Positions 56,377 to 64,000 of a stretch of DNA of 64,000 nt are shown in pieces. Each line of letters opens with the position of its first letter. Positions within the stretch are counted from its first letter, which is position 1. A program made the position numbers and the translations under genes. The stretch is from positions 62,001 to 126,000 of the forward strand of contig NZ_JAMDGZ010000012.1 of NCBI RefSeq assembly GCF_028656935.1, given 5' to 3'. The notes under the pieces were generated by a model. The model was not told where the DNA came from and ran no database searches. It worked only from the letters and a program-made list of their open reading frames with translations. Source of the stretch: Pseudomonas rubra. Its GTDB lineage: Bacteria; Pseudomonadota; Gammaproteobacteria; Pseudomonadales; Pseudomonadaceae.

Positions 56377-59300
56377 ATGTCGAATACCCTGGGAGTCGAT
56401 GGGTATAAGCTTGAGCAGGCGATGTCTCGCTTGCAACTGATCTATACCAAGCCGGCGCATCCCTACTATATCGCGGCGCCGGATTACCGGGAGACGTCTT
56501 CAGGAGTCTGCACGCTTCATTACCTGTGCCACGCTTTAAATCTGAGCGGGCGAGAGGCTTATATCTGTGGCGGCAAGGTGGTCAATCCCGAGCTGAAAAC
56601 GCCGCTGCTCGACCAGGCCACTGCTGATCGCCATATCGCCAGTGGCAAGGTACCCATCACCGTCTATCCAGAAGTCACCAGCGGCAACCCTCTCAGCGGC
56701 AAAGTGGTCGTGCGCTACCTTTTGAACGTCGAAGGTTTCCTGACTGGCAGGGCGATGGATGAGGAGCCAGATGACCTGCTGTTCTATTACGATGCCCGGA
56801 TCGCCGCCAAGAAGGGGGTTAGCGTCGCCGACCTGTTGTGCTTCCCGATTATCGATATCTCCCTGTTCAATGCTCCTGACCCGAGCGTGCAGCGCCAGGG
56901 GCATTACCTGTACCAGAACCGTCATCCACTGGATCAAGTGGACTATGCGTCCCTACCAGCAGACATCCGCCTGCTCAGTGTTGCCAACCCGCTGTCGTTG
57001 AGCGAGCTGGCCAAGGTTCTGCGCAGCGCCGAAGTGTTATACAGCTATGAGTGGTCGATGACCTGTGCTATCGCGGTGCTATGCGGTTGCCCAGTGATCT
57101 TTTTGGCCGGTCACGGTGTCGATCAGATGTTTCTCGACGGTATTTTCTTCGGCAGGCATGGCTTTGCCCTCTCGGATGAGGTTGATGCGCTGGAAGTCGC
57201 CCGTGCCGGGTTAAAGGGAGCCCTGCAACGTTACGTGGCGGTAACCGAGCCGTTCTGGCAACAGCTGGATGTCTTCATTGAGAAAACCCAGGCCGCAGCA
57301 GTACGGCAAGCGTTGGCAGACAAGCAGGGCATGCTGGCCTGGCTTGAGCAGCGCCGCCCTGATGAGCAGCAGCGTGCGGCATTGATGAAGCGCTTGGCAA
57401 CTGGCCAGCCGCCGATGCTGGGGGTGTTGGTAGTCGATAATGGCGACGCTGGCCAGGCGTTGACGCGTACCCTTGAAAGTCTTGCGCCTACACAGTGCCT
57501 TTATCACAGCCTGCAGGTGGTGACCCTCGGGGGCGCGACACCTGCGGCACATGTGCCGGGCCTTTCGGTGCGCCACCTGCCTTGCCAGGCAGCGCAGCGT
57601 AGCGAGGTCATCAACCAGGTCGTGGCTGATAGCGACTTTGACTGGTTCGTGGTGGTCGAGGCGGATGTCGAGTTCACGTCTGGCGGTTTGCTGCTTGTGG
57701 CCCTGGAGCTTGCCAATGCGGCGGATGACTGTGTTGCCGTCTACGCCGATGAAGCCATGCGCATGGGCAATGGGGCATTGGGCATTTCGCTTCGGCCTGA
57801 CCTTAACCTTGATCTGTTGTTGAGTCTGCCGGCCAGCGTCTCGTCGCACTGGTTGTTTCGGCGTAACGAGTTCCTGGCACAGGGCGGCTTCGATACCGGT
57901 TGTGGCGAGGCGTTCGAGCTGGAGTACCAGCTGCGTCTGATCGAACAGCGGGGCTTGAGTGGTATCGAACATATCAGTGAGCCACTGTTGGTCAGTGAGG
58001 CGTTGTGCTTCGTCGACTGTGCCAGCGAGCACGAGGTAATAGAGCGGCATCTCCAGGCTCGGGGTTATGGCCAGGCGCACGTCAATACACACCTTCCTGG
58101 CCACTATCAGCTGGACTATGGGCATGCGGATCAGCCCTTGGTGAGTGTTGTGATACTGCTCGACGGTTCAATAGAGCAGTTCCAGCGCAGTATCGAAGCG
58201 CTGTTGCAGCACACCGATTATCCCTACTACGAGATCCTGCTGCTGGATTCGGGTAGTCACGATCCGCAACTGCGGCAATGGCTGCAGGGAATCGAGCAGA
58301 TTGGTGGCGATCAGTTGCGCGTGCTGTCTTTTGCCGCTGACCAGCCCGCGGCGGTATCGCGCAATGAAGCAGGCCGTCTAGCGCGCGGAGAGTACCTGCT
58401 GTGGCTGGATGCGGCGGCGGCGCCGATTGCCAAGGGGTGGTTGCAGCAGTTGCTAAATCACGCTCAGCGGCCTGAGGTGGCGGCAGTGGGCGGTAAGTTG
58501 CTGTCAATGAACGGCAGGATTCATCACGCTGGCCTGGTACTAGGCTTGCGCGGGCCGGTCGGTCACGCTTTTGCCGGATATTCCCATAGCGATGCTGGTT
58601 ACATGCAGCGGCTTGCGGTCGATCAGGATTACTCGGCGCTCAGTGGCGAGTGCCTAATGTTGCGCCGCGACTTGTTTGTTGAGATCGGCGGGTTTGACGA
58701 AATGCCCTTGCTTGCGCGCTGGATAGATGTCGACCTGTGCTTGCGCCTGCGCCAGGCCGGTTACCTGAACGTCTGGACGCCTCATGCGCAACTGTTGACC
58801 GACAGGCTGCCATTGGTCGATGCCAGTGTTGACGAAGAAGACGCCCTCTACGCACGCTGGTTGCCAGTGCTGGCACATGATCCGGCCTACAATCGCTCTC
58901 TGTCTCTGGCTCATGCCGGCGGTTTCATGATTGCCAGCCTGCAGTCGAGCTGGCTGCCGCGGCAGGGGCAGCGTGAGGTGCCGGTGCTGCTGGTGCATCC
59001 GCTTGATCAGGGTGACCTGGGCTATTCGCGTGTTGTCCGTCCATTCCATGCATTGAAGGCTGCCGGTTGCATCGATGGCAGCGTGTCACCGGGGGTGGCG
59101 CAACTGGTCGAAGTTGCGCGGCTGGCAGCGGACGTGGTGGTGTTTCAGGGTGGGCTCGACGCCCCGCGTCTGGAGGCCATGCGGCGGGTTCAGGCATTCT
59201 CGCGTGCTTTCACCGTTCTTGACCTGAGCGACTACTTGCCGGATCTGCCGTTGGGCAGCGCTCGGCGTGAGAGCATGGGAGAGGACATTTTCCACAACCT

Positions 59301-59961
59301 TCAGCGAGCTCTGGGGTACGTGAACCGCTTGGTAGTGCCAACGGCGGCATTGGCGCAGGCGTTTACTGGTCTGCACGCTGATATCCGAGTGGTCGAGACG
59401 CGCTTGCCGATCGAGGCCTGGAGCCATGTCCGGGGACGGCGGCGAGCGAGTGCCCGGGCTCGCCTGGGTTGGGTCGGCAGCAGTGAGCAGGCAGGTGATC
59501 TAGAGGTTATCGCGCCCGTGATCAAGGCCTTGGCTGCGGATGTTGAATGGGTCTTCTTCGGCTTCTGCCCGAACAGCTTGCGGCCCTATGTGCACGAGTA
59601 CCATGAAGGCGTCGATGTACAGCAATACCCGCAGAAGCTGGCGGGGTTGAACCTGGACCTCGCCCTGGTGCCGCTGGAGCAGAGCCTGTTCAATGTTTGC
59701 AGGGGCAACCAGCGTCAACTGGAGTTTGGCGCGTGTGCTGTGCCGGTGATCTGTAGTGACATCGGTCAGGATCAGGATAACTTGCCTGTTTCGCGTGTGC
59801 ACAACAGTTGCGAGCACTGGATCGAGGCAATCGGCCTGCACCTGGCTGATCCTGAAGCCGCCCAGCGCCGCGGTGATGAACTCAAGAATGCCGTTCATCG
59901 GTACTGGATGCTCGACGAGGAGCATCTACAGCGTTGGTGCAGCGCCTGGTTGCCGGTCTGA
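56377..59961 (+). CDS. Giant multi-domain glycosyltransferase 3 of the flagellin glycosylation island
   Basis: 1194 residues. The N-terminal domain (about 1-310) looks like a GT-B-type fold (SGVCTLHYLCHALNLSGREAYICGG ... YSYEWSMTCAIAVLCGCPVIFL). Two GT2-like domains follow (about 345-565 and 588-800), the second with LLNHAQRPEVAAVGGKLL and HHAGLVLGLRGPVG. The C-terminal GT-B-like domain (about 868-1194: RVVRPFHALKAAG, RLGWVGSSEQAGDLEVI, NVCRGNQRQLEFGACAVPVICSD) is clearly paralogous to that of glycosyltransferase 1. GGAG lies 10 bp before the ATG at 56377; the frame opens earlier at 56320. It follows a terminator, so it has its own promoter or relies on readthrough. Confidence 0.83.
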   Translation: MSNTLGVDGYKLEQAMSRLQLIYTKPAHPYYIAAPDYRETSSGVCTLHYLCHALNLSGREAYICGGKVVNPELKTPLLDQATADRHIASGKVPITVYPEVTSGNPLSGKVVVRYLLNVEGFLTGRAMDEEPDDLLFYYDARIAAKKGVSVADLLCFPIIDISLFNAPDPSVQRQGHYLYQNRHPLDQVDYASLPADIRLLSVANPLSLSELAKVLRSAEVLYSYEWSMTCAIAVLCGCPVIFLAGHGVDQMFLDGIFFGRHGFALSDEVDALEVARAGLKGALQRYVAVTEPFWQQLDVFIEKTQAAAVRQALADKQGMLAWLEQRRPDEQQRAALMKRLATGQPPMLGVLVVDNGDAGQALTRTLESLAPTQCLYHSLQVVTLGGATPAAHVPGLSVRHLPCQAAQRSEVINQVVADSDFDWFVVVEADVEFTSGGLLLVALELANAADDCVAVYADEAMRMGNGALGISLRPDLNLDLLLSLPASVSSHWLFRRNEFLAQGGFDTGCGEAFELEYQLRLIEQRGLSGIEHISEPLLVSEALCFVDCASEHEVIERHLQARGYGQAHVNTHLPGHYQLDYGHADQPLVSVVILLDGSIEQFQRSIEALLQHTDYPYYEILLLDSGSHDPQLRQWLQGIEQIGGDQLRVLSFAADQPAAVSRNEAGRLARGEYLLWLDAAAAPIAKGWLQQLLNHAQRPEVAAVGGKLLSMNGRIHHAGLVLGLRGPVGHAFAGYSHSDAGYMQRLAVDQDYSALSGECLMLRRDLFVEIGGFDEMPLLARWIDVDLCLRLRQAGYLNVWTPHAQLLTDRLPLVDASVDEEDALYARWLPVLAHDPAYNRSLSLAHAGGFMIASLQSSWLPRQGQREVPVLLVHPLDQGDLGYSRVVRPFHALKAAGCIDGSVSPGVAQLVEVARLAADVVVFQGGLDAPRLEAMRRVQAFSRAFTVLDLSDYLPDLPLGSARRESMGEDIFHNLQRALGYVNRLVVPTAALAQAFTGLHADIRVVETRLPIEAWSHVRGRRRASARARLGWVGSSEQAGDLEVIAPVIKALAADVEWVFFGFCPNSLRPYVHEYHEGVDVQQYPQKLAGLNLDLALVPLEQSLFNVCRGNQRQLEFGACAVPVICSDIGQDQDNLPVSRVHNSCEHWIEAIGLHLADPEAAQRRGDELKNAVHRYWMLDEEHLQRWCSAWLPV

Positions 59962-60290
59962 TGACCTCCTGACCCCCGCATCCGCCGCGCTGCCGAGTCG
60001 ATCGGTAGCGCGGCGGCTGGCGGGCTCTACCAGCGCCGCCGCCCTCCTGTGTTGCCCCTGCGGCGCTGGCGTCAATCGATGAAGCCAATCCTTGGTACCC
60101 GCAAAATGGCAAAGGCTGACATTTGTGATGGGTAATCTTTGTGCAACAGTGACTTGGCAGTCGAAACGGGCATCTTTAATCTATTGAGTCGTCGGGCGGT
60201 ACTGGCGGGCGGGGTGCGCGCAGGCTCGCAAGCCCTTGGTTACCAGGTTCCAGTGCCCGTGAAAATCCGCATTTCTATCGGGAAGCCACA
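59962..60290. other. Intergenic region with two tandem hairpins before the KAS III-like gene
   Basis: 329 bp without a gene. It holds two GC-rich hairpins: 59982-60016 (15-bp stem, 5-nt loop, one G-U pair) and 60030-60069 (10-bp stem). Neither has a U-tract. The remaining about 220 bp should carry the promoter of the next gene, but no clear sigma-70, -54 or -28 box was found. Confidence 0.6.
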
Positions 60291-61220
60291 ATGATTGGCA
60301 TCAAAAGCATTGCGAGTTACGTACCAGTCGAGGGTGTGGACAACTACGCCCAGGGTGCGAAGTTCGGCAAGGACGAAGAGTTCATTCTCGGCAAGATCGG
60401 CTCGACGTTCCTGCCGCGCAAGGAGGCAGGCCAGGAAACCTCCGACCTGTGTGTGGAGGCGGCAAATGCCCTGTTCGCTGCCAATCCGGATTTGGAGCGT
60501 GAATCCATCGATGCCCTGATCGTCGTCACCCAGAATGGCGACGAAGAAGGTTTGCCGCATACCGCTGCTATCGTTCAGAGCAAACTGGGTTTGCCGACCC
60601 ACGTTGCGGCATTCGACATTTCCCTGGGCTGCTCGGGCTACGTCTATGGCCTGTATGCCATGAAGGGCTTCATGGAGGCGGCGGGGCTGAAGAACGGTTT
60701 GCTGATTACCGCTGACCCGTATTCGAAGATCGTTGACCCGGAAGATCGCAACACCACCATGCTGTTCGGTGATGCAGCGACCGTTACCTGGATGGGTGAG
60801 AGTGCCCAGTGGCAGTTGGGCAAGGCCAAGTTCGGTACCGACGGTGGTGGCGCCGCGCACTTGAAGGTCAGCGATGGCGTGTTCTTCATGAATGGTCGCC
60901 AGGTGTTCAACTTCGCCTTGCTCAAGGTGCCGGCGCATTTGCATGAGTTGCTGGGCGAAAGCCAATTGACGCCGTCGGACATTGACCTGTTCTGCATTCA
61001 CCAGGGCAGTGCGGCTATTGTTGATGCGGTGGCGCGGCGTTTCGAGGATGACCCGGACAAATTCGTCAAGGACATGGTCGAGACCGGCAATACCGTGTCG
61101 TCGAGCATTCCGCTGCTGCTGGAGAAGCATGTGCTGGGTTCGCAACACCAGCGCGTTGCCCTGAGTGGTTTTGGTGTGGGTCTGTCGTGGGGCTCGGCGA
61201 TTATCGAGCGCAAGGATTGA
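60291..61220 (+). CDS. 3-oxoacyl-ACP synthase III-like enzyme (FabH family) of the glycosylation island
   Basis: 309-residue thiolase-fold condensing enzyme with the complete KAS III triad: C114 in SLGCSGY, H237 in CIHQGS and N267 in ETGNTVSSS. GFGVGLSWGSAII near the C-terminus is also typical. It is not placed with fatty-acid genes but between the flagellar glycosyltransferases and fliC, as is a homologous gene (orf3) in P. syringae. A plausible role is making a short beta-ketoacyl/3-hydroxyacyl precursor for an acylated amino-sugar of the flagellin glycan. A terminator follows it. Confidence 0.88.
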   Translation: MIGIKSIASYVPVEGVDNYAQGAKFGKDEEFILGKIGSTFLPRKEAGQETSDLCVEAANALFAANPDLERESIDALIVVTQNGDEEGLPHTAAIVQSKLGLPTHVAAFDISLGCSGYVYGLYAMKGFMEAAGLKNGLLITADPYSKIVDPEDRNTTMLFGDAATVTWMGESAQWQLGKAKFGTDGGGAAHLKVSDGVFFMNGRQVFNFALLKVPAHLHELLGESQLTPSDIDLFCIHQGSAAIVDAVARRFEDDPDKFVKDMVETGNTVSSSIPLLLEKHVLGSQHQRVALSGFGVGLSWGSAIIERKD

Positions 61221-61241
61221 TGTAGATCCTTATTGTTAAAG

Positions 61242-61274
61242 AGCGCTGCCGGTTGTACCGGTGGCGCTTTTTTT
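61242..61274 (+). terminator. Rho-independent terminator after the KAS III-like gene
   Basis: AGCGC(TG)CCGGT / ACCGG(TG)GCGCT imperfect stem followed by seven T residues. Confidence 0.88.
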
Positions 61275-61368
61275 ATGCCTGCCGTTTGTATGTGAGTGGT
61301 TTTTCTGGCGTCAAACCCTTGATTTCATTGGGGTGGCAGGGTGCCATTAAAAAATTTGCAAAAAGCCC

Positions 61369-61395
61369 TAAAGCAACCGAGCCAGACGACGATAA
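61369..61395 (+). promoter_or_regulatory. Sigma-28 (FliA) promoter of fliC
   Basis: TAAA (61369-61372), 15 bp, then GACGATAA (61388-61395), one mismatch to GCCGATAA. It lies about 80 bp before the fliC ATG. Confidence 0.85.
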
Positions 61396-61475
61396 CTATT
61401 ACGAAGGTTCTCTAGGCCACACCCGGCGGATGCCAGGGCCGGAAGCCGCAGTATCCCAAACACGAGGAATTCGTC

Positions 61476-62324
61476 ATGGCATTAACCGTTAACACCAACA
61501 CTACCTCCCTGGGCGTTCAGAAGAACCTGAACCGCGCTTCCGACGCTCTGAGCACTTCGATGAGCCGTCTGTCCTCCGGCCTGAAAATCAACAGCGCCAA
61601 AGACGACGCCGCCGGCCTGCAGATCGCTACCCGTATGACCTCGCAAATCCGCGGTCAGACCATGGCAATCAAAAACGCCAACGACGGTGTTTCGATCGCT
61701 CAGACCGCTGAAGGCGCGATGCAAGAGCAGACCAACATTCTGCAACGTATGCGTGAACTGGCTCTGCAATCGCGAAACGACTCGAACGATACCACCAACC
61801 GTACTTCGCTGGACAACGAGTTCAAGCAGATGGCGGCGGAACTGACCCGTATCGCTCAGTCCACCCAGCTGAACGGCAAGAACCTGCTGGACGGTTCGGC
61901 TAGCGTCATGACCTTCCAGGTTGGTTCCAACACTGGCGGCGAAAACCAGATCAAGATCGACCTGAGCGGCAAGTTCCTGGCCAGCGACCTGGGTATCACT
62001 ACCGCCATCACCATCGCCGGTAGCGACAGCGCCACCGCTGAAACCAACTTCTCGGCTGCCATGGTTGCAATCGACAAGGCTGTTGCCACCATCGGTGACT
62101 CCCGTGCTGCGCTGGGTGCTGTACAAAACCGTATGACCAGCACCATCAACAACCTGCAAAACATCAACGAGAACGCCGAAGCTGCTCGTGGTCGCGTACA
62201 AGATACCGACTTCGCCGCTGAAACTGCTCAGATGACCAAGCAGCAAACCCTGCAACAAGCTTCGACTTCGGTTCTGGCCCAGGCTAACCAACTGCCTTCC
62301 GCCGTACTGAAACTGCTGGGCTAA
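61476..62324 (+). CDS. fliC: Flagellin FliC (short, 282 residues)
   Basis: Filament subunit. The N-terminal D0/D1 (ALTVNTNTTSLGVQKNLNRASDALSTSMSRLSSGLKINSAKDDAAGLQIATRM) and C-terminal D1/D0 (ENAEAARGRVQDTDFAAETAQMTKQQTLQQASTSVLAQANQLPSAVLKLLG) are intact. The central region is short (about 140-205), so there is little D2/D3. Residues 30-51 correspond to the flg22 epitope. The centre is rich in Ser/Thr (S143, S151, S164, S170, S183, S185, S193), which may be O-glycosylated by the upstream island. It has its own FliA promoter and terminator. Confidence 0.97.
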   Translation: MALTVNTNTTSLGVQKNLNRASDALSTSMSRLSSGLKINSAKDDAAGLQIATRMTSQIRGQTMAIKNANDGVSIAQTAEGAMQEQTNILQRMRELALQSRNDSNDTTNRTSLDNEFKQMAAELTRIAQSTQLNGKNLLDGSASVMTFQVGSNTGGENQIKIDLSGKFLASDLGITTAITIAGSDSATAETNFSAAMVAIDKAVATIGDSRAALGAVQNRMTSTINNLQNINENAEAARGRVQDTDFAAETAQMTKQQTLQQASTSVLAQANQLPSAVLKLLG

Positions 62325-62341
62325 TCGCTCGACAGTTGTTG

Positions 62342-62377
62342 GCGGGGGAGTGCACGTAGTGCGCTCCCCCGCTTTTT
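62342..62377 (+). terminator. Rho-independent terminator of fliC
   Basis: GCGGGGGAG / CTCCCCCGC 9-bp stem followed by TTTTTT. Confidence 0.9.
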
Positions 62378-62396
62378 TCATTGAGAGGTGGTAGAC

Positions 62397-62753
62397 ATGG
62401 ATATGAGCGTAAAGCTGAACCTGTCCTATCCGACGGTGAAGCCGGTCGAACAGGCCGTCGAGCGTCCTGCGGTCAAGCCCGTAGAGGATGTCAAGCCGGC
62501 GAGGGATGCCACCGAAAGTGGTATGTCCGAAGCTGAGAAGGTGAAGAGCGCGGTCAAGGATATCGAGAAGTTTCTCGCCTCCTCGCGACGTAACCTTGAG
62601 TTTTCCACGGATGAAGAATCCGGCAGAATTGTAGTTAAAGTCATCGCCAGCGAGACCGGTGAATTGATTCGCCAGCTTCCTTCGGAAGAGGCGTTGAAGA
62701 TTGCCCACAGCCTGAGCGATGTGAATAGCCTGTTGTTCAATGCCAAGGCCTAA
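62397..62753 (+). CDS. flaG: FlaG family flagellar protein
   Basis: 118 residues. The C-terminal half matches the FlaG domain: ESGRIVVKVIASETGELIRQLPSEEALKIAHSL. The N-terminal part is Pro/Val-rich (YPTVKPVEQAVERPAVKPVEDVKP) and probably disordered. It is thought to influence filament length. GAGAGGTGG precedes the ATG at 62397; an ATG at 62403 is the alternative. It lies between fliC and fliD. Confidence 0.9.
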   Translation: MDMSVKLNLSYPTVKPVEQAVERPAVKPVEDVKPARDATESGMSEAEKVKSAVKDIEKFLASSRRNLEFSTDEESGRIVVKVIASETGELIRQLPSEEALKIAHSLSDVNSLLFNAKA

Positions 62754-62823
62754 GCTGGCGATGAAACGGCAAGTTCGCTAGTCTGGCCAGGTCAGGGCGG
62801 CGCGTAACCAAGAGGGAGTAGCA

Positions 62824-64000
62824 ATGGCGAGTACTATTTTACCGAGTGTCGGTCTGGGTTCCGGTGTAGACATCAACAAGATCGTTGATGTGCTCGTCAA
62901 GGCCGAAACCGACCCCAAGGCGAACCAGATCAAGCGCCAGACCGCCAACAACACGGCCATGCTTTCCGGGGTTGCCTCGCTCAAGAGCGCGCTGGCTGAA
63001 TACCAGGCGGCGATGAAGAAGCTCAATGATCCCAAGGCGCCGGCGTTCAGTGCCTTCAGCGCCACATCGAGCAGCGAAACCACGATCAAGGCCACCTCGA
63101 ACAATACTGCCGTTCCGGGTAGTTACCAGATCAAGATCACTGATCTTGCCACTTCGTCCAAGGTTGCCAGTCAGGCGTTCGCAACCGGTGCCGAAACCCC
63201 GATCCCTGAAGGCGACCTGACGATTACCCAGGACGGCAAGGTGTATACCGTCAAGGTCGGCCCAGGCGCCACGTTGCAGACTGTGCGCGACTCGATCAAC
63301 ACCTCGCTGGCTGAAAAAGGCATCACTGCCAACATCGTCAACGGCAAGGATGGTTCGCGCCTGGTGTTCGGTTCGACCACGACCGGCAAGGGTACCGATA
63401 TTTCGGTAGACGGCATTGCCGCGCTGAAGATCAACGGTACCGAAAAGATGAACGGTTCGGGCGCAGGTTACATCGATGGCCTGGCCAAGGATGCGCTGTT
63501 GACTGTCGATGGCCTTGAGGTCACCAGCAAGAGCAACACCGTCGACAAGGCGATTAGCGGTTTGAGCCTGGACCTGCTCAAGGCCTCCAGTGATACCATT
63601 ACCGTCACTGTGGGTGAGAATAAGGAAGGGCTGAAGACCTCTGTCCAGTCCTTTGTCGATGCCTATAACACCCTGGTCAAGACTGCTGCCAAGCTCACTT
63701 CGGTGAGCAAGGACGAGAAGGGTAATCCAGTGCTGGGTCCGCTGACGGGTGATTCGACTACCCGCTCGATGCTTAGTGATCTGCGCACGCAACTGGCTAC
63801 CCTGGGTTCGGGAAATCGCCTGACCACTCTGGGGCAGTTGGGTATGAACACTGCTAAAGACGGTACGCTCGAGTTCAACTCGACCAAGTACGACAATGCC
63901 ATGAAGGAGAAGAAGCTCGGCCCTGAGGTGCAGGAGTTGTTCACTGGCACCAATGGTGTGTTCGAGCGCATGAACAAGGCCATCAATCCGTACCTGGAAA
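62824..64000 (+). CDS. fliD: FliD, flagellar filament cap (3' end cut off by window)
   Basis: Filament-cap adhesin/chaperone (HAP2). 392 codons are visible, without a stop. The N-terminal SVGLGSGVDINKIVDVLVKAETDPKANQIKRQ is the FliD signature. FSATSSSETTIKATSNNTAVPGSYQIKITDLA and the later VQSFVDAYNTLVKTAAKLTSV ... STTRSMLSDLRTQLATLGSGNRLTTLGQLGM also fit. GAGGG precedes the ATG by 7-8 bp. It runs off the window; fliS would be expected next. Confidence 0.96.
   Translation, partial: MASTILPSVGLGSGVDINKIVDVLVKAETDPKANQIKRQTANNTAMLSGVASLKSALAEYQAAMKKLNDPKAPAFSAFSATSSSETTIKATSNNTAVPGSYQIKITDLATSSKVASQAFATGAETPIPEGDLTITQDGKVYTVKVGPGATLQTVRDSINTSLAEKGITANIVNGKDGSRLVFGSTTTGKGTDISVDGIAALKINGTEKMNGSGAGYIDGLAKDALLTVDGLEVTSKSNTVDKAISGLSLDLLKASSDTITVTVGENKEGLKTSVQSFVDAYNTLVKTAAKLTSVSKDEKGNPVLGPLTGDSTTRSMLSDLRTQLATLGSGNRLTTLGQLGMNTAKDGTLEFNSTKYDNAMKEKKLGPEVQELFTGTNGVFERMNKAINPYLE

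Overview
The window is a chromosomal segment of a fluorescent Pseudomonas, most likely from the P. putida group. The evidence is the gene order argR-aruCFGDB-orf-aruE-alaS-lysC-csrA (known from P. aeruginosa), an amrZ gene, a bkdR/bkdA1A2B-lpdV locus, the flgA-cheVR-flgBCDE-flgFGHIJKL order, P. putida-type REP sequences and uniformly GC-rich coding. No rRNA, insertion sequence, prophage or CRISPR array was seen. The window starts inside argR and ends inside fliD.

Region 1 (1-8.8 kb) is the arginine succinyltransferase (AST) operon with the 3' part of its activator ArgR. AruC, AruFG, AruD, AruB and AruE convert arginine to glutamate plus succinate, and a small acidic protein with a His-rich tail is embedded in the operon. 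Region 2 (8.8-11 kb) holds an accessory gene fusing RTX-like repeats to an NleD-type (M91) zinc peptidase, and a type II lumazine synthase under an FMN riboswitch. Region 3 (11-21 kb) is housekeeping and regulatory: alaS, lysC (with an internal start), csrA/rsmA, tRNA-Ser, three tandem tRNA-Arg(ACG) genes, mgtE, amrZ, phnN and tRNA-Arg(CCU). Region 4 (20-24.6 kb) has an LLM oxidoreductase and a GST divergent from a LysR regulator, a hypothetical protein, and a PAS-GGDEF diguanylate cyclase with a sigma-54-type promoter. Region 5 (24.6-33.2 kb) is the branched-chain keto acid dehydrogenase operon with BkdR, a glutamine-synthetase-like ligase and an MFS transporter. The bkdB reading frame contains a REP sequence in its linker.

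Region 6 (33.2-64 kb) is flagellar: flgMNZ and flgA on the minus strand, then cheVR, flgBCDE, flgFGHIJ and flgKL on the plus strand. Sigma-28-type boxes lie before flgM, cheV and fliC, and sigma-54-type boxes before flgB and flgF. Between flgL and fliC sits a glycosylation island of three very large multi-domain glycosyltransferases and a ketoacyl-ACP-synthase-III-like enzyme, followed by a short 282-residue flagellin, flaG and the start of fliD.

The observations most worth follow-up are: (i) a 16-bp inverted repeat, TTGCCG-N4-CGGCAA, beside three sigma-54-type promoters (flgB, flgF and the PAS-GGDEF gene); (ii) the glycosyltransferase/KAS III island and its matching flagellin; (iii) the RTX-M91 fusion; (iv) the REP sequence translated within BkdB.
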